Of a DNA stretch of 60,937 bases, positions 41,685 through 50,391 are shown piece by piece; the first letter of the stretch is position 1, and each line of letters starts with the position of its first letter. Both the position numbers and the translations under genes were made by a program. This stretch comes from DATKPC01 sp035524275 (lineage in GTDB: Bacteria > Pseudomonadota > Gammaproteobacteria > Burkholderiales > Burkholderiaceae_F): NCBI GenBank assembly GCA_035524275.1, contig DATKPC010000006.1, positions 1 to 60,937 on the forward strand, written 5' to 3'. Under the pieces are notes generated by a model. The model did not search any database. It was not told the origin of the DNA and was given only the letters and a program-made list of their open reading frames with translations.

Positions 41685-43058
41685 CTATCCCGCGGGCGCC
41701 GGCGAAGGACGATCGCGCGTTGCCGGTTTCATCGACGCCGGGAACGTCACGGTCACGCGCAGGCCGCCGAGCGGCGAATCGCCCAGCGCGATCGTCGCGC
41801 CGTGGCGGTCGGCGATTCCCTTGACGATCGCGAGGCCGAGGCCGCTGCCGGACTCCTCGGATTCGCCGCGGCGATAGAAGCGATCGAAGACCCTCTCGCG
41901 CTCGGCCGGAGGAATGCCGGGACCGGAATCGTCGACCACGAGCGCGGCGGCTCCCGGGCCGTCGGCGCGCGGCGCGACGCGCAGTTCGACCCGCGCCGCC
42001 GCCGGCGAATAGCGCACGGCGTTGTCGACGAGGTTGCGCGCGAGCAGGCGCAACAGCGCCGGGTCGCCACGCACCCGGACGCCGGGCGTCGTGCCGTCGG
42101 CCTCCGCATCCGGCATCTCGATCGTCGTGCCGCGCTGCAGCGCCAGCGGGACGACGTCGGCCGCCGCGAGCCGCGCGGCCTCGCCGAGGTCGACCTCGGT
42201 GGCGGGCGACGGCAGCCCGCCGGGCTCGGCGCGCGCGAGCGCCAGAAGCTGCTCGACGGTATGGATCGCGCGCTCGATGCCGGCCGACAGCGTCGCCAGC
42301 GCCTGCTGGCGTGACGCGTCGTCGGGCGCCCGACGGACAAGCTGCAGCTGCAGCTTCAGCGCCGTCAGCGGCGAGCGCAGCTCGTGGGCAGCATCGGAGA
42401 CGAAGGCGCGTTGCGCATCGAACGCGCGGCCGAGGCGCGCCAGGAGCCCGTTCAGCGCGACGATCAGCGGCGCGACCTCCGCCGGCACGCCGTCCTGCGA
42501 CAGCGGCTCGAGCGCCTCGTCGCGGCGCCGCTTGACGTCGGCCGCGAGCCGGTCGAGCGACGCGAGCGATGCGCCGACCTGCCACCAGATCGCGATCGCG
42601 AGCAGCGGCGCCAGCGCGAGCAGCGGCACGACGCTCTTGAGCGCCGCGTGCGCGGCGCGGTCGCGCCGCACGCGGATCGGCTGCGCGACCTGGATGACGC
42701 GATCGTGGGCCAGCGTGCTGAAGACGCGCCAGCGCGCGCCGGCGAGGTCGACGTCGCTGAAGCCGAGGATCGCGCGCTCGGGCAGCCGCAGGTAGGGCTG
42801 CGACGCGTAGATCGTCGTTCCGTCGGGCCCCCAGATCTGGACGACGAACTCGAGCTTCTCGTCGGCCAGCGCCGCGGCGTTGTCGGCGGAAATCGAACCC
42901 TGGTCGCGCAGCGACAGCGCCATCTGGCTCAGCTGGTAGTCGAACAGCGCCTCGGATTCGGCGATCACGTTGCGGTACGTCGTCGCGCCGAGTATCGCGG
43001 CGCCGGCGGCGAAGACCGCCAGCAGCGAGACCAGCAGCCGCGAGCGCACCGACGCCAT
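41685..43058 (-). CDS. Two-component sensor histidine kinase (QseC/TctE type)
   Basis: Inner-membrane kinase (457 aa) with two transmembrane helices (about 9-27 and 140-160) enclosing a periplasmic sensor domain of about 110 residues, then HAMP. The H-box is FVSDAAHELRSPLTALKLQ with His225, the N-box is ARNLVDNAVRYSP, and the G boxes are VDDSGPGIP and GSGLGLAIVKGIADRHG. The ATG at 43058 lies 10 bases after the stop of the response-regulator gene. The signal is unknown; position between manC and hldD makes envelope regulation plausible. Confidence 0.94.
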   Translation of the reverse strand: MASVRSRLLVSLLAVFAAGAAILGATTYRNVIAESEALFDYQLSQMALSLRDQGSISADNAAALADEKLEFVVQIWGPDGTTIYASQPYLRLPERAILGFSDVDLAGARWRVFSTLAHDRVIQVAQPIRVRRDRAAHAALKSVVPLLALAPLLAIAIWWQVGASLASLDRLAADVKRRRDEALEPLSQDGVPAEVAPLIVALNGLLARLGRAFDAQRAFVSDAAHELRSPLTALKLQLQLVRRAPDDASRQQALATLSAGIERAIHTVEQLLALARAEPGGLPSPATEVDLGEAARLAAADVVPLALQRGTTIEMPDAEADGTTPGVRVRGDPALLRLLARNLVDNAVRYSPAAARVELRVAPRADGPGAAALVVDDSGPGIPPAERERVFDRFYRRGESEESGSGLGLAIVKGIADRHGATIALGDSPLGGLRVTVTFPASMKPATRDRPSPAPAG

Positions 43059-43068
43059 GGCCCGCACG

Positions 43069-43743
43069 TCAGCCCTTGGGCTTGTCGACGAAATAGCCGA
43101 CGCCGCGCACGTTCCGGATGAAGTCGGCGCCGAGCTTGCGCCGCAACTGGTGGATGAACACCGAGACGGCATTGCTCTCGATCGCGTCGCCCCAGCCGTA
43201 GAGGCGGTCCTCCAGCTGCGCGCGCGACAGCACGGCGCCCGGCCTCAGCAGCAGCGCCTCCAGGACCGCGTATTCGCGCGCCGACAGCACGACCGGCGCG
43301 CCGTCGCGCGTGACTTCGCGCGTCGCCGGGTCGATGCGGACGCCCAGGTGCTCGATCACCGGCGCCGCCCGCCCGCTGCGGCGCCGGACGACCGCGCGCA
43401 TCCGCGCGAGCAGTTCATCGAGTTCGAAGGGCTTGACGACGTAGTCGTCGGCCCCGGCATCGAGCCCGGCAACGCGGTCGGGGACCGCGTCGCGCGCGGT
43501 CATCACGATCACCGGCGTGACCTCGCGGCCGTCGCGTCGCGCGCGCAGCCCGCGCAGCACCTCCAGTCCGTCGCGCCGCGGCAGGCCGAGGTCGAGCAGC
43601 GCGAGGTCGTAGCGCTCGGCCGCGAGCGACGCGTCCGCCGCCGCGCCGTCGCGCACCCAGTCGACGGCGTAGCCTTCCTGGCGCAGCGCCACGCGCACGC
43701 TGTCGCCGATCATCATGTCGTCTTCCGCCAGAAGGACGCGCAT
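43069..43743 (-). CDS. OmpR-family response regulator (QseB/PmrA type)
   Basis: DNA-binding regulator (224 aa): receiver domain with acidic pocket EDD near residue 8, phospho-acceptor Asp51 (LLDLGLPRRDG), Thr/Lys in MTARD and VKPFELDELLARM, then a winged-helix domain (SAREYAVLEALLLRPGAVLS, NAVSVFIHQLRRKLG, IRNVRGVGYFV). First gene of a two-gene operon with the sensor kinase, divergent from hldD. It may regulate polysaccharide or lipid A modification genes; no target site was identified. Confidence 0.94.
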   Translation of the reverse strand: MRVLLAEDDMMIGDSVRVALRQEGYAVDWVRDGAAADASLAAERYDLALLDLGLPRRDGLEVLRGLRARRDGREVTPVIVMTARDAVPDRVAGLDAGADDYVVKPFELDELLARMRAVVRRRSGRAAPVIEHLGVRIDPATREVTRDGAPVVLSAREYAVLEALLLRPGAVLSRAQLEDRLYGWGDAIESNAVSVFIHQLRRKLGADFIRNVRGVGYFVDKPKG

Positions 43744-44005
43744 CGGGGGTCCGGCACGGTCGTGTCCGCCAGCCGCTACTCTATCGCGCGGCGCCGAGTC
43801 CTTCGCCTTTGCCACCGGCCGTGCGATGCGGGTAATCTTGCGCCGGGCCCCCCGCGTGCGTCGTGAAGGTCGGCGACCATGCGGCCCGGGCGAAGGCGAC
43901 ACGATCGGGGGCTTCACGCCGATCCGCCGCCGCCCGGCGACGCACCCGCTCGACGCGGCATTCGATGCCCTGGCCGCGGCGGGGCCCCCTCTGGAGAATT
44001 CGTCG

Positions 44006-44998
44006 ATGATCGTCGTCACCGGCGCCGCGGGCTTCATCGGCGCGAACCTCGTCAAGGCCCTCAACGACCACGGCGAATCGAACATCCTGGCGGTCGACAA
44101 CCTGACGCGGGCCGACAAGTTCCACAACCTCGTCGACTGCGAGATCGCCGATTACCTCGACAAACGCGACTTCCTCGAACGGGTGCGGCGCGGATCGCTG
44201 CAGCGCCCGCGGGTCGTGTTCCACCAGGGCGCCTGCAGCGACACGATGGAGCACGACGGTCGCTACATGCTCGATAACAACTACCGCTATTCGGTCGAGC
44301 TCTTCGAATGGTGCCGGGCGGTGCGCGCGCCGTTCATCTACGCCTCGTCGGCGGCGGTCTATGGGATGGGGCCGCGATTCGTCGAGGGGCGCGAAAACGA
44401 GCAGCCGCTCAACGTCTACGGCTACTCGAAGTTCCTGTTCGACCAGTACGTCCGCCGCACTCTCGCGGACAGCCGCTCGCCGGTGGTCGGCCTGCGCTAC
44501 TTCAACGTCTACGGGCCGCGCGAGGCGCACAAGGAACGGATGGCCTCGGTCGCGTTCCACCACTTCCACCAGTTCCGGGCCGACGGGGCCGTGAAGTTGT
44601 TCGAAGGCAGCCACGGCTACGGCCACGGCGAGCAGCGACGGGACTTCATCCACGTCGACGACGTCGTCGCCTGCAACCTCCACTTCTGGCAGGCCGCCGG
44701 CACTGGAATCTTCAACGTCGGCACCGGGCGCGCCCAGTGCTTCAACGACGTCGCGCTCGCCGTGGTCAACACGCTGCGGGAGGCACAGGGCAAACCGGCG
44801 CTGCCGTTGCGCGACGCCGTGGCGGAGCAGTTGATCCGCTACGTGCCGTTCCCGGAGGCGCTGCGCGGCAAATACCAGGCCTACACGCAGGCGGACATCG
44901 GCGCGCTGCGAAGTGCGGGCTTCGGGGCCGCGATGCGGACGGTCGAACAGGGTACTTCACAGTACGTGCGATGGCTGCTAGAAAAGCGGGCTAGCTGA
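44006..44998 (+). CDS. hldD: ADP-L-glycero-D-manno-heptose 6-epimerase
   Basis: SDR epimerase (330 aa) that finishes ADP-L-glycero-D-manno-heptose for the LPS inner core. IVVTGAAGFIGANLVKALN opens the protein; the family hallmark HQGACSDTMEHDGRYMLDNN follows; catalytic YGYSK (Tyr138, Lys142) and RYFNVYGPREAHKERMASVA are intact. The ATG at 44006 starts exactly at the Rossmann strand; the frame upstream lacks homology. GGAG lies about 10 bases before it. With gmhB, rfaE2 and the distant rfaE1 and gmhA it completes the ADP-heptose route within this window. Confidence 0.96.
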   Translation: MIVVTGAAGFIGANLVKALNDHGESNILAVDNLTRADKFHNLVDCEIADYLDKRDFLERVRRGSLQRPRVVFHQGACSDTMEHDGRYMLDNNYRYSVELFEWCRAVRAPFIYASSAAVYGMGPRFVEGRENEQPLNVYGYSKFLFDQYVRRTLADSRSPVVGLRYFNVYGPREAHKERMASVAFHHFHQFRADGAVKLFEGSHGYGHGEQRRDFIHVDDVVACNLHFWQAAGTGIFNVGTGRAQCFNDVALAVVNTLREAQGKPALPLRDAVAEQLIRYVPFPEALRGKYQAYTQADIGALRSAGFGAAMRTVEQGTSQYVRWLLEKRAS

Positions 44999-45103
44999 AA
45001 TCGCCGGCAGCGGCCCGGCGACCGCCTGGGCGGAACCGGCCGCGGACCCTCCAGGATCCGCGGCGCGTTCCGGACCGAGGGCACCGCGAACGCCGGTCGA
45101 TCG

Positions 45104-45943
45104 ATGCCCGAAAGCCGCTATGGACTCGCTTGTCGCCGAATTGCCCGTAGTTCACGCGCCTTGGCCGAAGACGAACCCGACACCGGTGATCCGGCGTCGC
45201 CTCCATCCCACCCTCCTTTGCCCGGCCGTGGAACACGGGCTGAAGCGCACGAAGGAAGCGAAATCGCCGCTAACGCATCATCGATCCCGGAACGGCCGCG
45301 TACCCCCTCGCCTCGCGACGCGGCCCCGCGGCGCGCCGCCTTCCTCGATCGCGACGGCGTCATCAACGTCGATCACGGCTACGTCTGGCGGCAGGAGGAC
45401 TTCGACTTCGTGCCCGGCGTGCTGCAGGCGGCGGCCGCGCTGCACGAACGGGGCTACCTGCTGGTGGTCGCGACCAACCAGTCGGGCATCGGTCGCGGGC
45501 GATACAGCGAAGCGCAATTCCACGCCCTTACCGGCTGGATGCGCGAGCGTTTCGCGGCGGCCGGCGCACCGCTTGCCGGCGTCTACTTCTGCCCGCATCA
45601 CCCGACCGACGCCGTCGGCGCGTATCGCACGCCGTGCCCCTGCCGCAAGCCGGAACCGGGCATGCTGCTCGCCGCGGCGCGCGACCTCGACCTCGACCTG
45701 TCGCGGTCGGTGTTCTTCGGCGACACCGCGAACGACCTCGTCGCCGCGCGCGCGGCGGGCATCCCGGCGCGCGTCCTGCTCGGCAAGGACGGCGCGGCGA
45801 TTCCGCCGGCGCCTGCCGAGCGCGGTCTCGCCACCGCGCTGTACCGGGATCTCGCCGCCGCGGTCTGCGCCGGAGACTTCGGCAGCATCGAGCCCGCGCG
45901 GCACGGCGCGGCGCGATGCGGCATCGAGTCGGCCGATGACTGA
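45104..45943 (+). CDS. gmhB: D-glycero-D-manno-heptose 1,7-bisphosphate 7-phosphatase
   Basis: HAD-family phosphatase. Motifs from about residue 80: AAFLDRDGVINVDHGYVW (nucleophile Asp), VVATNQSGIGRGRYSE, the zinc loop CPHHP...CPCRKPEPGM and FFGDTANDLVAARAAG. The catalytic domain is about 200 residues and complete. The start is uncertain: the only in-frame ATG (45104) adds about 78 proline/arginine-rich residues unlike GmhB, while an in-frame TTG at 45218 would shorten this. No good ribosome site was seen. GmhB can serve the ADP branch and, through hddA, the GDP branch. It overlaps rfaE2 by eight bases. Confidence 0.88.
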   Translation: MPESRYGLACRRIARSSRALAEDEPDTGDPASPPSHPPLPGRGTRAEAHEGSEIAANASSIPERPRTPSPRDAAPRRAAFLDRDGVINVDHGYVWRQEDFDFVPGVLQAAAALHERGYLLVVATNQSGIGRGRYSEAQFHALTGWMRERFAAAGAPLAGVYFCPHHPTDAVGAYRTPCPCRKPEPGMLLAAARDLDLDLSRSVFFGDTANDLVAARAAGIPARVLLGKDGAAIPPAPAERGLATALYRDLAAAVCAGDFGSIEPARHGAARCGIESADD

Positions 45944-46451
45944 TCGCGGCGACCTCGCCTCGCCGACCTGGGCAGCGCCGGCGTTCGGCGCCAAGATCGT
46001 CGGACGCGCCGCGCTCGCGCAGGCCGTTGCGCGACTGCCGCGCCCGGTCGTTCTCACGAACGGCGTCTTCGACATCCTGCATCGCGGACACGTCACCTAC
46101 CTGGCTCAGGCGCGTGCGCTCGGCGCAAGCCTCGTCGTCGCGGTCAACGCCGACGCCTCGGTACGCACGCTCGGCAAGGGCCCGGACCGTCCGATCAATG
46201 CCGAGGACGACCGCGCGGCGGTCGTCGCCGCGCTCGAAAGCGTCTCGCTCGTGACGCTGTTCGCGGAAACGGTGCCGCTGCCGATCGTCGAACTCGTTCA
46301 CCCGGACATCTATGTCAAGGGGGGCGATTACGCGATGGACGAGGTCCCGGAGGCCCGGCTCGCGCGCTCGCTCGGCGCGCGAACGATCGCCATCCCGTTC
46401 GAATTCCAGCGCTCGACGACCGCGCTGCTGGGCCGGATGAGGCAGGCCTGA
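45936..46451 (+). CDS. rfaE2: D-glycero-beta-D-manno-heptose 1-phosphate adenylyltransferase (RfaE domain II)
   Basis: Cytidylyltransferase-fold protein (171 aa) making ADP-D-glycero-beta-D-manno-heptose. The family motif is TNGVFDILHRGHVTYLAQAR (HxGH), with KGPDRPINAEDDRAAVV and the C-terminal ISTT-like block FEFQRSTTALLGRM. It is the half missing from rfaE1 at 5306. Its TGA overlaps the ATG of the following diguanylate cyclase by one base, a curious coupling of LPS and signalling genes. Confidence 0.95.
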   Translation: MTDRGDLASPTWAAPAFGAKIVGRAALAQAVARLPRPVVLTNGVFDILHRGHVTYLAQARALGASLVVAVNADASVRTLGKGPDRPINAEDDRAAVVAALESVSLVTLFAETVPLPIVELVHPDIYVKGGDYAMDEVPEARLARSLGARTIAIPFEFQRSTTALLGRMRQA

Positions 46452-48088
46452 TGCCCGCGGCCCTGCTCGGCGCCCGCCGCCGCATGCTGGCCTTCGGCGC
46501 CGCCGTGGCCCTGCTGCCGGCGACGGCGCCGAAGGCCGCAGCGCCCGACGCGCTGAGCGCGGAGGAGCGCGCGTGGGTGCGATCGCACGGCGAGGTCGTC
46601 GTCGCGGCGCCGGAGTCGAGCGCCCCGCTCGCGTACGTCGACTCCGGCGGCCTGGCGCACGGGCTATCGATCGAGTACCTCGACCTCGTCGCCGAAGCGA
46701 CCGGCATCCATTTCACGCTGGCGCGCCCCGCGCCCGCGGCCGAGAACCTGCGCCGTTCGCGCGACCACGAGGTCGACATCCTCGCGACGAGCACCGACGC
46801 CGAGGAGACGCAGGCGTACCTCGCGACCACGAGCCCGTACTATGCCGTGCCGGCCGTGCTCGTCGTCCGGCGCGACTCGGCGCTGCCGGACGGGATCGCG
46901 ACGCTGCACGGTCGCATTGCGGTCGGCAGCGGCGATCCGGCCGGGACCTACCTCGCGCAGCACTTTCCCGCGCTCACCGTGATCCCGGCCGCCGATGACC
47001 AGGCCGCGCTGCGCGAGGTGGCCGCGGGCCGGGCCGATGGCGCGGTGGCGAATCGCGCGACCGCATCCGAAGCCCTGCGCGACGCCGCGCTACGCGACCT
47101 GCGCGTGGCCTCGCAGGTCGGCTATACGTACGAGTTCCGCTTCGCCTACCGCCGCGACTGGCCGGTCCTGGGACGCATCCTGGAAAAGGGCCTCGCGCGG
47201 ATTCCGCAGGAGCAGCGCGTCGCCGTTGCCGAACGCTGGGTGCGCGGGGCCGGGATGGCGCTGCCGGGCCGCGCGTTCGGCTACGTGGCCGGCGGCGTCG
47301 GCGTGCTGGCGTCGATGATCGCGCTCGTCCTGCTGTCGCTGTACCACGGGTTCAATCGCCTCGTGTCGCTACGAACCCGCGAACTGCAGGCGGAACTCGT
47401 CGAGCGCCAGCGGATCCAGGACGAATTACGGCGGCTCGCGGACTGCGACGGTCTCACCGGCCTGCCCAACCGGATCGCGTTCGACCGCGAATTCGAACGC
47501 GCGCTCGCGCTGGCGCGCCGCAACAACGGCCTGCTCGCGGTCCTGTTCATCGACCTGGACGCCTTCAAGATCATCAACGACACGCACGGGCACGACACCG
47601 GCGACCGCGTGCTGCAGGCGGTCGCCGTGCGACTGCTCGCCTCGGTCCGCGCCAGCGACCTCGTGTCGCGCCGCGGCGGCGACGAATTCGTCGTGGCGCT
47701 CGTCGACGTCGGCACCGAATCGGCCGCTCTGGCCGTGGCGCACAAGATCCTCGCCGAGGTGGCGAGCGCGGCGGCCGATGCCGTGCCCGACTTCGATCTC
47801 GGTTGCAGCATCGGCATCAGCTTCTTCCCGTCGGCCGCCAACAGTGCCGAGGAACTGATACGCCGCGCCGACAGCGCGATGTACCACGGCAAGTCGCGCG
47901 GCAAGAACCGGGTCTGGCTGTTCCGCGACGGCTCGGAAGGCATTCCGGGCGAATACACCGCCGGCGGCGAAGCGATCGGCAAGGCGCGCCCGGCGCCCGA
48001 CGTGGAGGCGTCGGAGCCGGCGGCGCGGCGCGCGCTGGCGCCCGCGCCGCTGGAGCCGACGCCGGCACGCAGCGCACCGGTCCAATGA
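46451..48088 (+). CDS. Diguanylate cyclase with periplasmic substrate-binding sensor domain
   Basis: A 545-residue membrane protein. It has an N-terminal signal (about 10-30), a periplasmic type-3 solute-binding (PBPb) domain (about 35-265; VVVAAPESSAPLAYVD...GLSIEYLDLVAEATG), one transmembrane helix (about 278-298), then a GGDEF domain. The active-site motif RRGGDEF (409-413) and the inhibitory RxxD site (RASD, 400-403) are both intact, so c-di-GMP synthesis with product feedback is expected. The C-terminus has a low-complexity proline/alanine tail of about 50 residues. It is coupled to rfaE2 and to apaH by overlapping stop/start codons. Confidence 0.92.
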   Translation: MPAALLGARRRMLAFGAAVALLPATAPKAAAPDALSAEERAWVRSHGEVVVAAPESSAPLAYVDSGGLAHGLSIEYLDLVAEATGIHFTLARPAPAAENLRRSRDHEVDILATSTDAEETQAYLATTSPYYAVPAVLVVRRDSALPDGIATLHGRIAVGSGDPAGTYLAQHFPALTVIPAADDQAALREVAAGRADGAVANRATASEALRDAALRDLRVASQVGYTYEFRFAYRRDWPVLGRILEKGLARIPQEQRVAVAERWVRGAGMALPGRAFGYVAGGVGVLASMIALVLLSLYHGFNRLVSLRTRELQAELVERQRIQDELRRLADCDGLTGLPNRIAFDREFERALALARRNNGLLAVLFIDLDAFKIINDTHGHDTGDRVLQAVAVRLLASVRASDLVSRRGGDEFVVALVDVGTESAALAVAHKILAEVASAAADAVPDFDLGCSIGISFFPSAANSAEELIRRADSAMYHGKSRGKNRVWLFRDGSEGIPGEYTAGGEAIGKARPAPDVEASEPAARRALAPAPLEPTPARSAPVQ

Positions 48089-48888
48089 TCCTGGCGATCG
48101 GGGACATCCAAGGCTGCCTCGCCCCGCTGCAGGACCTGCTCGCACGGGCCCCGCCTTCGTCCAAGGTCGTCCTCGTCGGCGACATCGTGAACCGCGGCCC
48201 GCAATCCCTCGAGACGCTGCGGTTCGTGCGCAGCCTGGGCGACCGCGTGACGGTCGTGCTCGGAAACCACGACCTGCACCTGCTTGCCGTTGCCTGCGGC
48301 ATCCGCCGCCTGCACGCCGACGACACGATCGACGAGATCCTGCAGGCGCCCGACCGCGACGAGCTGATCGACTGGGTCCGCGCGCGTCCGCTGGCGTGGC
48401 GTGAAGCTGGCGCCCTGTTCGTGCATGCCGGGCTCCTGCCGCCGTGGACCGCGGCGCGGGCGCTCGAGCTGGCGACCGAAGTCGAGCAGCAGCTGCGCGG
48501 GCGGCGCTACCGTGAATTCCTGGCGACGATGTACGGCAACGAGCCGTCGCGCTGGAGCGACGCGCTGCGCGGTGCCGAACGCGCGCGCTGCATCATCAAT
48601 GCGCTGACGCGCCTTCGCCTCGTCGATGCGGACGGCGCGATGAACCTCGCGCTGAAGGAGGGCCTGGACGCCGCGCCGCCCGGCTGGATGCCCTGGTTCG
48701 ACCACCCGCGACGCGCCAGCCGCGGCACGCCGATCGTGTTCGGTCACTGGGCCGCGCTGGGCCTGATGGTCCGCGACGATGCCGTCGGGCTCGATTCCGG
48801 GTGCGTGTGGGGGCGTTGCCTCACCGGAATGACGTGGCCGGATCGCGCGATCTTCCAGGTTTCCTGCGGAGGCATCCGCGACGCATGA
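48085..48888 (+). CDS. apaH: Symmetrical bis(5'-nucleosyl)-tetraphosphatase
   Basis: Hydrolyses Ap4A to ADP (267 aa). Metallophosphatase motifs: AIGDIQGCLAPLQDLL, VGDIVNRGPQS, VLGNHDLHLLAVA and GALFVHAGLLPPW, with the late VFGHWAALG. Length is typical. The start at 48085 overlaps the previous stop (ATGA), so it is read from the same transcript as rfaE2 and the diguanylate cyclase. Confidence 0.95.
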   Translation: MILAIGDIQGCLAPLQDLLARAPPSSKVVLVGDIVNRGPQSLETLRFVRSLGDRVTVVLGNHDLHLLAVACGIRRLHADDTIDEILQAPDRDELIDWVRARPLAWREAGALFVHAGLLPPWTAARALELATEVEQQLRGRRYREFLATMYGNEPSRWSDALRGAERARCIINALTRLRLVDADGAMNLALKEGLDAAPPGWMPWFDHPRRASRGTPIVFGHWAALGLMVRDDAVGLDSGCVWGRCLTGMTWPDRAIFQVSCGGIRDA

Positions 48889-48951
48889 CGTGCGTCAAGC
48901 CGCGGAAGGGCCGTTCGTCTAGGTTTGTCGTCGTTCCTCGACTAACCCGAT

Positions 48952-48968
48952 CCCTCCGTCGCGGAGGG
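48952..48968 (+). promoter_or_regulatory. Hairpin covering the ribosome binding site of the UbiM-like gene
   Basis: CCCTCCG (48952-48958), loop TCG, CGGAGGG (48962-48968): a perfect 7-bp stem. The 3' arm contains the Shine-Dalgarno GGAGGG, eight bases before the ATG at 48977. If it forms in the mRNA it would hide the ribosome site. Confidence 0.5.
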
Positions 48969-48976
48969 CACGCGCC

Positions 48977-50212
48977 ATGATCGACACCTTGAATCCGGAG
49001 ACGGCCGACGTCCTGATCGTCGGCGCCGGGCCGGCCGGCCTGAGCCTCGCCACGGCGCTGGCCGACGCCGGGATGACCTGCACGCTCGTGGAGCGGCAGC
49101 CGCTCGACGAGATCGCCGCGCCGCGGCCCGACGGCCGCGAGATCGCGCTGACGCACCGCAGCCGCGCGATCCTTCGCCGCCTGGGCATCTGGGACCGGAT
49201 TGCCGCGGAGGACATCTCGCCGATCCGCGAGGCCCGCGTCATCAACGGCGGCTCGCCGTTCGCGCTTCAGTTCGATGCGCGAACCGACCGTGACGGCGAC
49301 TCCTCCGAGCCGCTCGGATTCCTGGTCCCCAATTCCGCGATACGGCGCGCCGCCTACGAGGCGACCGTCGGTCGCGGCGGGGTCTCGCTGGTCGCGGGCG
49401 TTCAGGCGACGTCGGTCTCGACCGACGGGCGCGACGGGACCGGCGGCGTCGCCGCGACGCTCGCCGACGGCAGCACGCGAAGCGCCCGCCTGCTCGTCGC
49501 CGCCGACAGCCGATTCTCGGAGACGCGCCGCAGGCTGGGCATCGGCGCCGAAATGCGCGACTTCGGCCGCAGCGCGATCGTCTGCCGCATGGCGCACGAC
49601 ACGCCGCACGGCGCCGCCGCGCAGGAATGCTTCCTCTACGGGTTGACGCTCGCGGTGCTGCCGCTCAATGGCGACGTCGCGTCCATCGTCGTCACGGCGC
49701 CGACGCACGAAGCCGCGGCGCTGATGCAGTCGACCCCGGAGGCGTTCGCCCGCCGGATCGAGGAGACGCTGCGCGGCCGGCTCGGCTCGATGCGCCTCGT
49801 CGGCGAACGCACCAGCTACCCGCTCGTCGCGGTGTACGCGCACCGCTTCGCGGCGCGCCGCAGCGTGCTCATCGGCGACAGCGCCGTCGGCATGCACCCG
49901 GTCACCGCGCACGGCTTCAATTTCGGGCTCTACGGCGTCGAGACGCTGGTCCGCGTCCTTCGCGAGGCGCGCCATCGCGGGCGCGACATCGGAGACGCCG
50001 CGGTCCTGCAGGCGTTTGAATCGGAGCACCGGCGCGCGACGCTGCCGATCTACCTCGGGACCAATGCGGTCGTCCGCCTCTTTACGGACGACCGGATGCC
50101 GGCGCGCGCGCTGCGCGCCGCGGTACTGCGGTTCGCGGAACACTTGCCGCCCCTGAAGGCGGGGATCACGCGGCAGCTGACCGGCAAGGGCGCGCCGCGG
50201 ATGGCGGCGTAG
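48977..50212 (+). CDS. ubiM: FAD-dependent ubiquinone-biosynthesis hydroxylase, UbiM-like
   Basis: UbiH/UbiF-superfamily flavoprotein monooxygenase (411 aa) hydroxylating the ubiquinone ring. FAD motifs: VLIVGAGPAGLSLATALAD (N-terminus), RPDGREIALTHRS, and near 300 the second FAD block GDSAVGMHPVTAHGFNFGL. The MHPVTAHGFN form separates UbiM from UbiH and UbiF, which have LHPIAGQG-type sequences; the name rests on that recollection. It stands alone after apaH. An anti-ribosome-site hairpin precedes it. Confidence 0.82.
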   Translation: MIDTLNPETADVLIVGAGPAGLSLATALADAGMTCTLVERQPLDEIAAPRPDGREIALTHRSRAILRRLGIWDRIAAEDISPIREARVINGGSPFALQFDARTDRDGDSSEPLGFLVPNSAIRRAAYEATVGRGGVSLVAGVQATSVSTDGRDGTGGVAATLADGSTRSARLLVAADSRFSETRRRLGIGAEMRDFGRSAIVCRMAHDTPHGAAAQECFLYGLTLAVLPLNGDVASIVVTAPTHEAAALMQSTPEAFARRIEETLRGRLGSMRLVGERTSYPLVAVYAHRFAARRSVLIGDSAVGMHPVTAHGFNFGLYGVETLVRVLREARHRGRDIGDAAVLQAFESEHRRATLPIYLGTNAVVRLFTDDRMPARALRAAVLRFAEHLPPLKAGITRQLTGKGAPRMAA

Positions 50213-50232
50213 CCGCGTCGGTGGGCTGACGA

Positions 50233-50371
50233 CGGCCCTCTCCCCCCACCCCTCTCCCGCTACGAAGCGGGAGAGGGGAGTCCCGGCGTCAGCCGTTGAG
50301 GCGATGTCTCGAGTCGCGACGACGGATCGCCCCTCGCCCGCGGAGCGGGAGAGGGGTGGGGGAGAGGGTCT
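50233..50371. repeat. GC-rich composite intergenic repeat, copy 3
   Basis: Two palindromic arms (50233-50281 and 50328-50371) of the same family as the repeats at 1-66 and 4116-4325, separated by a spacer holding CGGCGTCAGCCGTTGAGGCG (50284-50303), the reverse complement of 4261-4280. It fills the gap between the convergent ubiM and plsC genes, exactly as copy 2 fills a convergent gap, so it may also act as a bidirectional terminator. Confidence 0.9.
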
Positions 50372-50391
50372 CGGCCCCGCGCCAGGCGGTC

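Noticed and set aside
40171..42585. An 804-residue minus-strand frame opposite manC
   Set aside because: Antisense of manC and out of frame with the histidine kinase; no family features.
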